Shown here: positions 52,789 through 61,835 of the stretch, piece after piece
Numbering within the stretch: position 1 is the first letter of the stretch
Layout: each line of letters opens with the position of its first letter
Assembly (NCBI GenBank): GCA_963786765.1
Contig: CAWBAJ010000002.1
Span: 98,239-162,238, forward strand
DNA length: 64,000 nucleotides
Direction: 5' to 3'
DNA from: DATKNA01 sp963786765
Lineage (GTDB): Bacteria > Actinomycetota > Actinomycetes > Actinomycetales > Kineosporiaceae
Notes under the pieces: generated by a model
Databases searched by the model: none
Told to the model about the DNA's origin: nothing
The model's input: only the letters and a program-made list of their open reading frames with translations
Position numbers and translations under genes: made by a program

Positions 52789-54351
52789 TCAACGAGCGGC
52801 GAGCGCGGCCAGGAGCTGGTCGTAACTGCGGGTGGCGGGGTCGGGCAGCGAGGCCAGGGCCAGGTCCAGGGCCTGGCGCAGCTCGGGTGAGGCGTTGGCG
52901 CGCAGGACGGCGTGGATGCGGGTCAGGCGGGTCAGGGGGGATTCGCCGTTGATCGACGCCGGCATGCTGGCAGCCGGGTCGGCGGCCATCCGGTAGAGGC
53001 ACTGCACGAGCGCCGGACCGCCGTCGCGGTGCCAGGCGAGGGTGACCCGCCGGCGCGTGGTGACGAGGTCGACGAGCTCCGCGGCGTGGTCGAACCAGAG
53101 TGCGCGCAGGGCCTGCCCGGCGGCCGACGTCCCGAGGTCGGCGCCGACGCGGGCCATCACCGCCGTCGCGCCCGGGGCCCCGACGGCCGTCGTGCCCGCG
53201 ATCCTCGCTGCGCTCGTCCCCCGTGCGGGAACGGCGACGGCGAACGCCGCCGCGAACCCCGGGGCGAGGACGGCCCGGGGCCCGACCGGGGCGGGGCCGG
53301 GGACGGTGTTGACCTTTCCCTTCTCGGTCGCCGTGGCGACGGCAAGGGTCAGGCCGTCGACCGTCTTGAACTGGGTGACGACGTCAGCGATGGGCAGTTC
53401 GAGGCCCTTGTGGACGAGTCCGACGGTGCTGCCGGCGAAGTGCAGCGCGACGATCTCGTTGCTCGCGTTGACGATCGCGGACCCGGAGTCGCCGTGGTCG
53501 GAGAAGAACAGCGTTCCGCCGGCCTTCACCCCGGCGTTCGGGTTGGGCTTGACGACGATCACGTTGTTCCGGGTGTTCCCGCCGATCGTGCTCTTGGTGT
53601 TCAGCGCCTCGACGATCCCGCCGGTGAGCCCGGTGCGCATGCCGCGCTTGCGCACCTGGTAGTTCAGTGGCGCCACCTCGGCGACGGTGAGCGTGTGGGT
53701 ACCCGTGACGATCCCGATCTCGTTGATCTCGGCGAGCCACTTCGTGGCGCCGTCCAGCCGGACGAGGGCGGCGTCCCGGACCGTGTTCTCCGAGCCGGCC
53801 GTGAAGGTGCCGATGAGGTGCGAGCAGCACTTGGTCGGCCCGTCCTGGTTGTCCGGCTGCCCGAGCCGCGTTGTGCCGGCGACCGGCTGCACGCCGCCCG
53901 CGACGTTCACCACGTGGAAATTCGTCAGGGCGTAGACCTTGGCGGGATCTGCGGGGTCGGTGAGGAAACAGCCGAGCGTGCCGAGGCCGGAGCCGCTCAG
54001 AGCGACCTGGACGCAACCCCCGCCCTTGAGCGGCCGGTACTCGGTCTCGTCGAGATCCGCCTGCGAAGTGCCGGGCGATCCGGGTTGCGGAGGTGCCGGG
54101 TCGATCTCCAGCGAGGGCTCGGACAGCTCGACCACGTCGACGCCGAGCCCCTCGAACTCCCGCGGCAGCAGCTGACCGGAGTCGAGGTCTGCGGCGGCCA
54201 TCTTGCGCTCGACGAAGACCTTGAGGACGACCTCACCGGTGGGCCTGCCGTCGCGCTCGCGACCCCCGAGGCCGACAGCGGTCACTCCCGGAACACGCAG
54301 GAACTCGGCGGCCGCCCGTTCCTTGAGCTCGATCAACTCCTCGTCGGCCAC
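52789..54351 (-). CDS. trypsin-fold serine protease-like protein with shared C-terminal domain (520 aa)
   Basis: This is a paralogue of the 560-aa protein and the first gene of the minus-strand run. The N-terminal domain reads LRVPGVTAVGLGGRERDGRP, then VVLKVFVERKM. The protease core has YALTNFHVVNV (His), VRDAALVRLD (Asp) and SDHGDSGSAIVNAS (Ser). An alanine/proline-rich linker leads to the same C-terminal helical domain (RRVTLAWHRDGGPALVQCLY, ending ATRSYDQLLAALAAR). There is no signal peptide, so it is either cytoplasmic or exported by an unusual route. Nine bases separate its stop from the next ATG. Two related but diverged proteases in series suggest distinct targets or sequential activation. 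Confidence 0.85.
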   Translation of the reverse strand: MADEELIELKERAAAEFLRVPGVTAVGLGGRERDGRPTGEVVLKVFVERKMAAADLDSGQLLPREFEGLGVDVVELSEPSLEIDPAPPQPGSPGTSQADLDETEYRPLKGGGCVQVALSGSGLGTLGCFLTDPADPAKVYALTNFHVVNVAGGVQPVAGTTRLGQPDNQDGPTKCCSHLIGTFTAGSENTVRDAALVRLDGATKWLAEINEIGIVTGTHTLTVAEVAPLNYQVRKRGMRTGLTGGIVEALNTKSTIGGNTRNNVIVVKPNPNAGVKAGGTLFFSDHGDSGSAIVNASNEIVALHFAGSTVGLVHKGLELPIADVVTQFKTVDGLTLAVATATEKGKVNTVPGPAPVGPRAVLAPGFAAAFAVAVPARGTSAARIAGTTAVGAPGATAVMARVGADLGTSAAGQALRALWFDHAAELVDLVTTRRRVTLAWHRDGGPALVQCLYRMAADPAASMPASINGESPLTRLTRIHAVLRANASPELRQALDLALASLPDPATRSYDQLLAALAAR

Positions 54352-54473
54352 GAAAGGCGCCCCTCTCGCCGATCACGCGCGGAGATCCAGGACAGCACCG
54401 GTGGTTAGCCCTTCACAACGATCCGCTGTGATCTCCGCCCCATCGGGCACAAACCGCGTGCCAGGCTGGACAG

Positions 54474-55055
54474 GTGATCGGAAAGGGACCACCACCATTC
54501 GCGGCCTGGCGGCACCGAGGCGCACGGGACGGCTTCGAGGTCGCGTTCCTCGCCCGTCTCACGGACGGGTACCGGCTCCAGGGCGGGACGACCGCCGTGG
54601 AGAACGGCGCGGGCTGGATGGTCGAGTACCGGATCGAGCTGGACACCGCCTGGCTCACTCGCCGTGCCCATCTGCGGGCGTGCTCCGGCGCGGGATTCCG
54701 CGAGGTCCAGCTCGAGACCGACGGCCTCGGTAGCTGGACCGTGGACGGGATGGTGCGGCCCGACGTGCAGGGATGTCTGGACGTCGACCTCGAGTCCTCG
54801 TCGCTGACGAACGCCCTACCCGTTCACCGCCTGCGCCTGGCGGTGGGAGAGTCCGCCGAGGCCCCCGCGGTGTACGTGCGCGCGCAGGACCTCTCCGTGG
54901 AGAGGCTGGAGCAGCACTACCGGCGGGCCGACGACGGGGGCGAAGGTGAGCGGTACGACTATTCGGCGCCGCGCTTCGGCTACAGGGAGCGGCTCGCCTA
55001 CGACGCGCACGGTCTGATCCTGGAGTACCCGGGCCTGGCGGAGCGCTTCGCGTAG
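54474..55055 (+). CDS. putative glycolipid-binding family protein (DUF1089 type)
   Basis: This 193-residue soluble protein has the layout of the glycolipid-binding (formerly DUF1089) family: GFEVAFLARLTDGYRLQGGT, GWMVEYRIELDTAWLTR, GSWTVDGMVRPDVQGCLDVD, LESSSLTNALPVHRL and a late SAPRFGYRERLAYDAHGLIL. The conserved CLDVDLE..S.TNTLPV-type stretch forms the pocket in the family structure. What it carries in actinomycetes is unknown. The GTG start is preceded by a weak AGG. It follows the divergent start of the protease locus by about 120 bases and precedes LtrA by 31 bases. Confidence 0.85.
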   Translation: MIGKGPPPFAAWRHRGARDGFEVAFLARLTDGYRLQGGTTAVENGAGWMVEYRIELDTAWLTRRAHLRACSGAGFREVQLETDGLGSWTVDGMVRPDVQGCLDVDLESSSLTNALPVHRLRLAVGESAEAPAVYVRAQDLSVERLEQHYRRADDGGEGERYDYSAPRFGYRERLAYDAHGLILEYPGLAERFA

Positions 55056-55086
55056 TGCGGGCAGATCCGGTCTGAGGGAGCTGACG

Positions 55087-56316
55087 ATGACCATCGAGCG
55101 GCGCGGCGGGCTGCGGTTCGCACTGCGCGACTGGATGCGGCCTCCGCGTCCGCACGGGGAGGCGATCGAAGGCCGCGTAGTCAGTTCGCTGGAGCTGTTC
55201 TACGACTTGGTCTTCGTGGTGTTCGTCGCGCAGGTCGCGCACGCCTTGGCGATTTCCGCGGACGCCGTCGGGGCCCGCAACTTCCTCGTGCTGTTCACCC
55301 TGGTCTGGTACGCCTGGCTGAACGGCACGCTCTACCACGACCTGCACGGCAGCGACGACGGCCGCTCGCGGTTGTACATGTTCGTCCAGATGTCCTTGAT
55401 CGCCCTGATCTCGGTGTACGCCGGTCGCGCCGCCGGCGACGCCGCTGCCGGAAGGGCCTTTGCGATCCTGCTCGCGCTGCTGATCGCGTGGCTGGCTTAT
55501 CAGTGGTCGGTCGTGCGCCGCCAGGACGACCCCGAGACGGCGGCCACCACCACGCCCTACTTCGTCGGGCTGGCTGGGATCTTCCTCACCACGGTCGCGA
55601 GCATCTTCGCCACGTCCGACGAGACGCGAGTGCTGCTGTGGGGACTGGGAGCCGCCGCGGCGATCGTCGTGCCCCTCGTCGGGCTGCCGCGACGCAGAGC
55701 TCAGCTCGACACCGCGTTCCAGATCTCGGGGTCGCTCGCCGAACGATTCGGACTGTTCACGATCATCGTCCTCGGCGAGGTGATCGCCGGAGTCGTGAAC
55801 GGGCTGGCCGGCGCGGAGCACTCCGCCGGTACGACTGCGGTGGGGCTGCTGTGCCTCGGCATCGGCTTCGGCATCTGGTGGAACTACTTCGACTTCGTCG
55901 GGCTACGGCGTCCGCGAGGCGGGCTCGCGGTCCGCGGCTTCTGGCTGATCACGCACCTCCCCCTGTCGATGGCCGTGGCCGCGACCGGTGCCGGCATGGT
56001 CAGCCTGATCGAGCACGCGGCCGACAGCCGCAGCCCTGCCGGCACCTCCTGGCTCGTCGGTGGTGCGATGGCGCTGCTCTTCCTGTGTCTGGCGCAGCTG
56101 CTGCGGCTCCTGCCCGAGCGCCCGGGCGTCCGGCTCGTACCGGCCGGGCTGCTCGGCGCGGCCGCCCTGTCGATCGGAGCGGCCGCGCTTCGCCCGCCTC
56201 CTTGGGTGCTGACGCTCGTGCTTCTGCTCGCGCTCACCGCCGTCTGGACCGAGTCGTTCGTCCGGCACGCCCGGCTGGGCGCGCCGTTCGTCGACCCGGC
56301 GCACATCGAGAGCTGA
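55087..56316 (+). CDS. ltrA: low-temperature requirement A (LtrA) family membrane protein
   Basis: This 409-residue polytopic protein has about 11-12 helices. The diagnostic N-terminal motif is SSLELFYDLVFVVFVAQVAH, and the mid-protein motif is SLAERFGLFTIIVLGEVIAG, followed by FGIWWNYFDFVG. The family is named from a Listeria locus needed for growth in the cold; its biochemical role remains unsettled. A GAGGGAG site precedes the ATG. It is probably co-transcribed with the glycolipid-binding-family gene, which would be consistent with a membrane-lipid theme, but that is only suggestive. Confidence 0.9.
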   Translation: MTIERRGGLRFALRDWMRPPRPHGEAIEGRVVSSLELFYDLVFVVFVAQVAHALAISADAVGARNFLVLFTLVWYAWLNGTLYHDLHGSDDGRSRLYMFVQMSLIALISVYAGRAAGDAAAGRAFAILLALLIAWLAYQWSVVRRQDDPETAATTTPYFVGLAGIFLTTVASIFATSDETRVLLWGLGAAAAIVVPLVGLPRRRAQLDTAFQISGSLAERFGLFTIIVLGEVIAGVVNGLAGAEHSAGTTAVGLLCLGIGFGIWWNYFDFVGLRRPRGGLAVRGFWLITHLPLSMAVAATGAGMVSLIEHAADSRSPAGTSWLVGGAMALLFLCLAQLLRLLPERPGVRLVPAGLLGAAALSIGAAALRPPPWVLTLVLLLALTAVWTESFVRHARLGAPFVDPAHIES

Positions 56317-56349
56317 ACGCAGATCAGCACCTCGGCGGCGAGGGATTGG

Positions 56350-56742
56350 TCAGACTGCCAGGGCCTTGGCCTTGAGACCGTTGAACTCCTGCTCGGAGAT
56401 GGCACCGCTGTCGAGCAGCTGCTTGGCCGACGCGATCTGTTCGGCCGGCGTCGAACTCCCCGACGCCGCGACCGACTTGATGTATTCGGCCTGCGCCGCC
56501 TGCATGTCCCTCTGCTGCTGCAGGGAGCGCTCCGTCATGCCGTGACCCCGGGCGATGAGGTACACGAACATGCCCAGGAACGGCACGACGATGATGAAGA
56601 TCACCCAGAGGGTCTTGGCCACTCCGCCCAGGTCATGGCTGCGGAACAGGTCGCCGAAGACCCAGAACAAGCACATGAACCAGGCGAACCAGAGGAAGAA
56701 CTCGAACAGGGCCAGCAGGAACGACCCGTTGTTGTTGAACAT
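56350..56742 (-). CDS. SHOCT-domain membrane protein with PLDc_N-type helices
   Basis: This 130-residue protein has two membrane segments, LALFEFFLWFAWFMCLFWVF and VAKTLWVIFIIVVPFLGMFVYL, in the arrangement of phospholipase-D N-terminal-like (PLDc_N) proteins. A polar linker follows, then a SHOCT motif at the C-terminus (SAKQLLDSGAISEQEFNGLKAKALA). SHOCT modules are short oligomerisation tails. Such proteins are common and uncharacterised in actinomycetes. It is convergent with LtrA. The 289 bases upstream of it (56743-57031) hold nothing I can identify. Confidence 0.85.
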   Translation of the reverse strand: MFNNNGSFLLALFEFFLWFAWFMCLFWVFGDLFRSHDLGGVAKTLWVIFIIVVPFLGMFVYLIARGHGMTERSLQQQRDMQAAQAEYIKSVAASGSSTPAEQIASAKQLLDSGAISEQEFNGLKAKALAV

Positions 56743-57031
56743 GTGCGCTCCACTCTCGTCAGTCAGCGGGCTGCCGGTCAGGGGGCCGGTCCACGGGTGA
56801 TCCTTGCGTTCTCAGCGACCCCGGTCCTCGCCCGCGGCGGATGAGCCGACGAGCTTCCCTCGCCGCGGCCGCGGGGTTCTCATCCCGGCTGGGCTCGGGT
56901 TTTCGTGCCGTCAGGGCCGGTTGCCACGCCGTTTGCGCCTGCCCGGAAGTGGGCAGTGCAACCGCCAGGGCCGACCGCGGGCGCAGATCGGCCGGGCCCG
57001 GGTGTCGTCACCACCGACGAGGAGCAGAACG

Positions 57032-57877
57032 ATGAGCTGGAGCCAGCGGCTCGGCACGCTCGGTGTGTGGCGTGGGGTCAACCAGGTCGACGTGGTGCTC
57101 GCCAAGACCATGGAGGAGCTCGGCTACGGCACCGTCTGGCAGGGAGCCTCTCCCGACGCCAGGCTCCGGCAGGCAGAGGAACTCCTGGACGCAACCGAAG
57201 GCCTCCAGGTCGCAACCGGGGTCGTCAACATCTGGAAGTCCGACGCGGCCGAGCTGGCCGACTCCTACCACCGCATCGAGGCCAAGCACCCGGGGCGACT
57301 CCTCCTCGGGATCGGATCCGGTCACCGCGAGGCCACCCCTGAACGCGCGCGCCCGATCGAGGCGATGGCCGCGTACCTGGACGTCCTCGACGAAGGTGGT
57401 GTGCCCGTCGAGGCCCGCGTGCTGTCCGCGCTCGGACCGCGCATGCTCGCCCTGGCCGCCGAACGCAGTGCCGGCACTCACCCGTATCTGACCATTCCCA
57501 CGCAGACCGCCGACGCCAGAAGAGCCCTGGGCCCGGACGCACTCGTCGCGCCGGAGCAGACCGTCGTCCTCGACACCGACCCCGAGTCCGCACGGCGGAG
57601 CGCTCGGGCGTTCCTCAGCAACTACCTCGAACTGGTCAACTACACCACCACGATGCGGCGCGCCGGCTTCACCGACGAGGACGTCGCCGGCCACGGCAGC
57701 GACGTCCTGGTCGACCGGATCGTCGTCCACGGCGATGCCCCCGCCCTCGCCGCGGCGGTGCGGGCGCATCTCGACGCCGGCGCCGACCACGTCTGCGTGC
57801 AGGTCCAGCCGGCAGCCGGCGACATTCTCCCGGCGCTTCGGGCCATCGCGGCTGAGCTCGGGCTCCGCTCGACCTGA
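57032..57877 (+). CDS. F420-dependent LLM-class oxidoreductase (TIGR03620-like)
   Basis: This 281-residue TIM-barrel protein of the luciferase-like, F420-binding family starts SWSQRLGTLGVWRGVNQVDV and continues YGTVWQGASPDARLRQAEEL. The pocket-forming segments are VATGVVNIWKSDAAELADSY and HPGRLLLGIGSGHREATPE, and the phosphate-binding region is VLSALGPRMLALAAERSAG, followed by AGTHPYLTIP. These enzymes use reduced or oxidised F420 on largely unknown substrates. ATG 57032 with GGAG seven bases upstream is clearly the start; the longer frame is non-coding. It stands alone between the SHOCT gene and the PiT gene. Confidence 0.9.
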   Translation: MSWSQRLGTLGVWRGVNQVDVVLAKTMEELGYGTVWQGASPDARLRQAEELLDATEGLQVATGVVNIWKSDAAELADSYHRIEAKHPGRLLLGIGSGHREATPERARPIEAMAAYLDVLDEGGVPVEARVLSALGPRMLALAAERSAGTHPYLTIPTQTADARRALGPDALVAPEQTVVLDTDPESARRSARAFLSNYLELVNYTTTMRRAGFTDEDVAGHGSDVLVDRIVVHGDAPALAAAVRAHLDAGADHVCVQVQPAAGDILPALRAIAAELGLRST

Positions 57878-58030
57878 ATCGGCTCCTCCACGGCCTCGGC
57901 CTGCCCCGAGCCGCTGACCGGGGTCGTCATCCGTCAGGCCCAGCTGCACGGACAGTCCCCCATTGCGGATGAGGCCAACGGGTCGTCGGTCGACAACGCT
58001 TGGGAGGACCGACGCCTGGGAGGTCCGCTG

Positions 58031-59152
<1,122 letters not shown>

Positions 59153-59164
59153 ACGGAGCATCCG

Positions 59165-59446
59165 ATGCACATCGACTGGGCGGCTTTCGGCGAGGTCTTC
59201 GTGGTCTCCTTCGGGGCGGCGGTCGGAATCGTCGTCCTCTTCGCGATCGGCGTCACCCTGCTCTCCGCGCCCGGTTCCGGGCCGGACGGGTCCCGCGCCG
59301 CGCGAACCGCCACCGGCGACGCCGGCGCCCGGACGGCGGCAGCCGACATCCGCTCCACTGCCTCCCGGCAGGTCACCGCGTGGATCTGCTTCCTCGCCTG
59401 CGCACTGTCCGTCGCGTACGGGCTTCACGTCATCGTCGCCAAGTGA
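59165..59446 (+). CDS. small two-helix membrane protein adjacent to pit
   Basis: This 93-residue protein has an N-terminal helix (FGEVFVVSFGAAVGIVVLFAIGV), a 40-residue alanine/arginine-rich loop and a second helix (ICFLACALSVAYGLHVIVAK). It is translated 12 bases after pit from an ATG with a GGAG-containing upstream region. No family function is known to me. Its position suggests an accessory or stabilising subunit of the phosphate transporter, but no direct evidence exists in the sequence. Confidence 0.75.
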   Translation: MHIDWAAFGEVFVVSFGAAVGIVVLFAIGVTLLSAPGSGPDGSRAARTATGDAGARTAAADIRSTASRQVTAWICFLACALSVAYGLHVIVAK

Positions 59447-59545
59447 GCGTCGGCCCCGTCGTCGTCGCCTCCCTGCGGGGCCGGAGCGGCTCCGGGTGAC
59501 CGGACACGCCGGACGGCGGCCGGACGGCGCGAACCGGTGCCCGGC

Positions 59546-61408
59546 ATGAGCGATGGCACCGGGGCAGCGACGAGCGGCCGCTGGCGGCGCGTGCCGGCCG
59601 TCCGGTGGCTGCCGCGGTACGAGCGTCGCTGGTTGCGCGGCGACGCCGTCGCAGGTGCCGTGGTCGCGGCGCTGGCGATCCCCCAGGCCCTCGGCTACGC
59701 CTCGATCGCCGGTGCCCCGGTCGAGGTGGGCCTCTACGCGGTTCCGATCGCTCTCATCGCGTACGCCGTCTTCGGCTCGTCGCGGCAACTGGTCGTAGGC
59801 CCGGTGTCGACGGTGTCGGTCCTGTCGGGCTCGTTGCTCGCCGGCTTCGGGGTCGCGGGCACCGCGCGGGCCGCGTCGTACACCGCGGCCCTGGCACTCG
59901 GCTCCGGCCTGATCCTCCTCACCGCCGGCTTCCTCGGAGTCGGCTGGGTGGCGGAGTTCCTCTCCAAGCCGATCGTGACCGGCTTCGTCCTCGGCCTGAC
60001 CGTCCTGGTCATCCTCAACGAGGTACCCCACCTGCTCGGCGTCCCGACGCCCAAGGGGCAGGTGGTCGAGCGGGTCAGCTCCCTGGGCGAGAGCCTCACC
60101 CGGGGCGAGGCCGACATGGCCACGGTGATCCTCTCGGCGGTCTCGCTGCTCGTCCTCTTCGGCGGCCAGTGGCTGGCCCCGCGGGCGCCCTGGGGGCTGG
60201 TCGTGCTCCTCGCCGGCATCGCTGCCTCGTCGGCACTGGACCTGCGGGCGCGCGGCGTCGACGTCGTCGGCCCGGTGCCGCGGGGGCTGCCGACGCCGGG
60301 GCTGCCGTCGGTGGCCGCCGGTGACCTGCCGGCACTGCTCGGCGCCGGCGCGGCCCTTGCGCTGGTGGGTCTCGCGGAGGGGCTCAGTGCTGCGAGGCTG
60401 TTCGCCGCTCGCGGCGGTTACCGGGTCGACGCCGACCAGGAGCTGCTGGCCTTCGGTGCGTCCAATCTCGGCTCCGGTGTGTTCGGCGGCATCGGCGTGG
60501 CCGGCAGCCTCTCCAAGACGGCAGCCCTCAGCGACGCTCGCGGACGCAGTCAAGTGGCCGGCCTCACAGCCGCGGTGCTGGCCCTGGTCGTCATCGTCGC
60601 CATCGCGCCGGTTCTGTCGGGGCTGCCGAAAGCCGTCCTCAGCGCCATCGTGGTCAACGCCGTCTGGAAGCTCATGGACTTCTCGGCACTGCGCCGCTAT
60701 GCCCGTGTGCGGCGCAACGACATCGTCGCCGCGGGGGTCGCCGCCGTCGGGGTGCTGGCCTTCGGGCCGCTGTACGGCCTCCTGCTGGCCGTTGCGGGGT
60801 CGGTGCTGGGGCTGGTCTACCGCTCCAGCCGGGTCGACGTCGAGGTGATGGGGAAGGTGCCGGACGAGAAGGCTGCCTGGGGCAGCACTCGAAACCACCA
60901 GGAGCGGCCGACGTTCCCCGGGGTACTGGTGCTCCGGATCGACGCACCGGTCTTCTGGGTCACCGCGGCGCCGATCCATGACGTCGTCCTCTCCGAGGTC
61001 GAAGCGGCGCCGGACACGCGAGCGGTCGTGCTCGACCTGGAGGCGACCAACCAGATGGACACGACGAGCGCCGACGCGCTCGCCGATCTGCTGAGGGAAC
61101 TGCGCGAGCGCGGCATCGACCTCTACCTGGTCCGCGTCATGTGGCCCGTCCGGCAGGCGCTGCGCAGATCGGGGCTGGTCACCGAACTCGGCGAGGACCA
61201 CCTGTGGCACAGCATCTCGCAGGGAGTCCGGGAGGCCCGGCGCGCGCACGGGCTGAAACCAGCCGCGGCGCGCACCGACGCCGAGGACGTCTCCGGCCAG
61301 GAGTTCTTCGACGAGGAAGTGGAGGAGCACATCGTTGCTCGCAGTCCCGCTCCGGTGCCCGAGAGCGGCACCGGCGTGGCTTCCCGATCAGAACCGCTCG
61401 AGCCCTGA
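59546..61408 (+). CDS. SulP family anion transporter with C-terminal STAS domain
   Basis: This 620-residue transporter begins RWLPRYERRWLRGDAVAGAV, then AIPQALGYASIAGAPVEVGLY, the classic SulP entry. About 12-14 helices follow, including VGPVSTVSVLSGSLLAGF and the family segment ASNLGSGVFGGIGVAGSLSKTA. A STAS domain occupies about residues 455-570 (FWVTAAPIHDVVLSEVEAAP, then LDLEATNQMDTTSADALADL). SulP proteins carry sulfate, bicarbonate or dicarboxylates, and the substrate is not evident. ATG 59546 and GTG 59537 are both possible starts, neither with a strong ribosome-binding site. No carbonic anhydrase fusion is present. Confidence 0.92.
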   Translation: MSDGTGAATSGRWRRVPAVRWLPRYERRWLRGDAVAGAVVAALAIPQALGYASIAGAPVEVGLYAVPIALIAYAVFGSSRQLVVGPVSTVSVLSGSLLAGFGVAGTARAASYTAALALGSGLILLTAGFLGVGWVAEFLSKPIVTGFVLGLTVLVILNEVPHLLGVPTPKGQVVERVSSLGESLTRGEADMATVILSAVSLLVLFGGQWLAPRAPWGLVVLLAGIAASSALDLRARGVDVVGPVPRGLPTPGLPSVAAGDLPALLGAGAALALVGLAEGLSAARLFAARGGYRVDADQELLAFGASNLGSGVFGGIGVAGSLSKTAALSDARGRSQVAGLTAAVLALVVIVAIAPVLSGLPKAVLSAIVVNAVWKLMDFSALRRYARVRRNDIVAAGVAAVGVLAFGPLYGLLLAVAGSVLGLVYRSSRVDVEVMGKVPDEKAAWGSTRNHQERPTFPGVLVLRIDAPVFWVTAAPIHDVVLSEVEAAPDTRAVVLDLEATNQMDTTSADALADLLRELRERGIDLYLVRVMWPVRQALRRSGLVTELGEDHLWHSISQGVREARRAHGLKPAAARTDAEDVSGQEFFDEEVEEHIVARSPAPVPESGTGVASRSEPLEP

Positions 61409-61528
61409 CCCGCAGCACTGTCAGCGACGCCAGGATTCGATGCGCGGACGGCCCTAACGATTGCGTGCCTGCCCCTGTGGTCACGACGGGACACGGTGGA
61501 TAGTGGAGCAAGCACCAGGAGGTGGGCG

Positions 61529-61795
61529 ATGACCAGCCTGTTCGGCCTCCGGACCGCGCTCCGGGCACGACGGCAGGAGCGCAGACGCCGTCAACGACTG
61601 CGCCGCGAGCTCATGAGCTACCGGACTCCCGCGGAGCGCCAGGAACTCGAGGCGATCCTCTACAGGTACGACACGACGATCGAAGAGGTCGTGGCCGGGC
61701 ACGAGCCTCCGCTCGCGACGGCCGAGTACGCCGCCGAGGAGGCATGGCAGGAGGCCTGGGACGAGATCGTCCTGGACCTCACGTCCGGCGACTGA
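61529..61795 (+). CDS. small uncharacterised protein (88 aa)
   Basis: This is an 88-residue protein with a strongly basic N-terminal helix (RTALRARRQERRRRQRLRRE) and an acidic C-terminal half (ILYRYDTTIEEVVAGHEPPL, then AAEEAWQEAWDEIVLDL). It is probably fully helical, and charge separation could favour self-association or nucleic acid binding. I do not recognise a family. AGGAGGTGGGCG in front of the ATG is a textbook ribosome-binding site, so it is likely expressed. It is convergent with the DNA ligase. Confidence 0.7.
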   Translation: MTSLFGLRTALRARRQERRRRQRLRRELMSYRTPAERQELEAILYRYDTTIEEVVAGHEPPLATAEYAAEEAWQEAWDEIVLDLTSGD

Positions 61796-61835
61796 ACCAG
61801 GGCGTCCGGTTTCTCCGGTGCCCCGGTCTCGACCG

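Noticed and set aside
34704..54351. Contractile-injection, phage-tail or integrated prophage interpretation of the giant-protein locus
   Set aside because: No sheath, baseplate, spike, ATPase, capsid, portal, terminase or integrase signature was seen, and base composition does not change at the edges.
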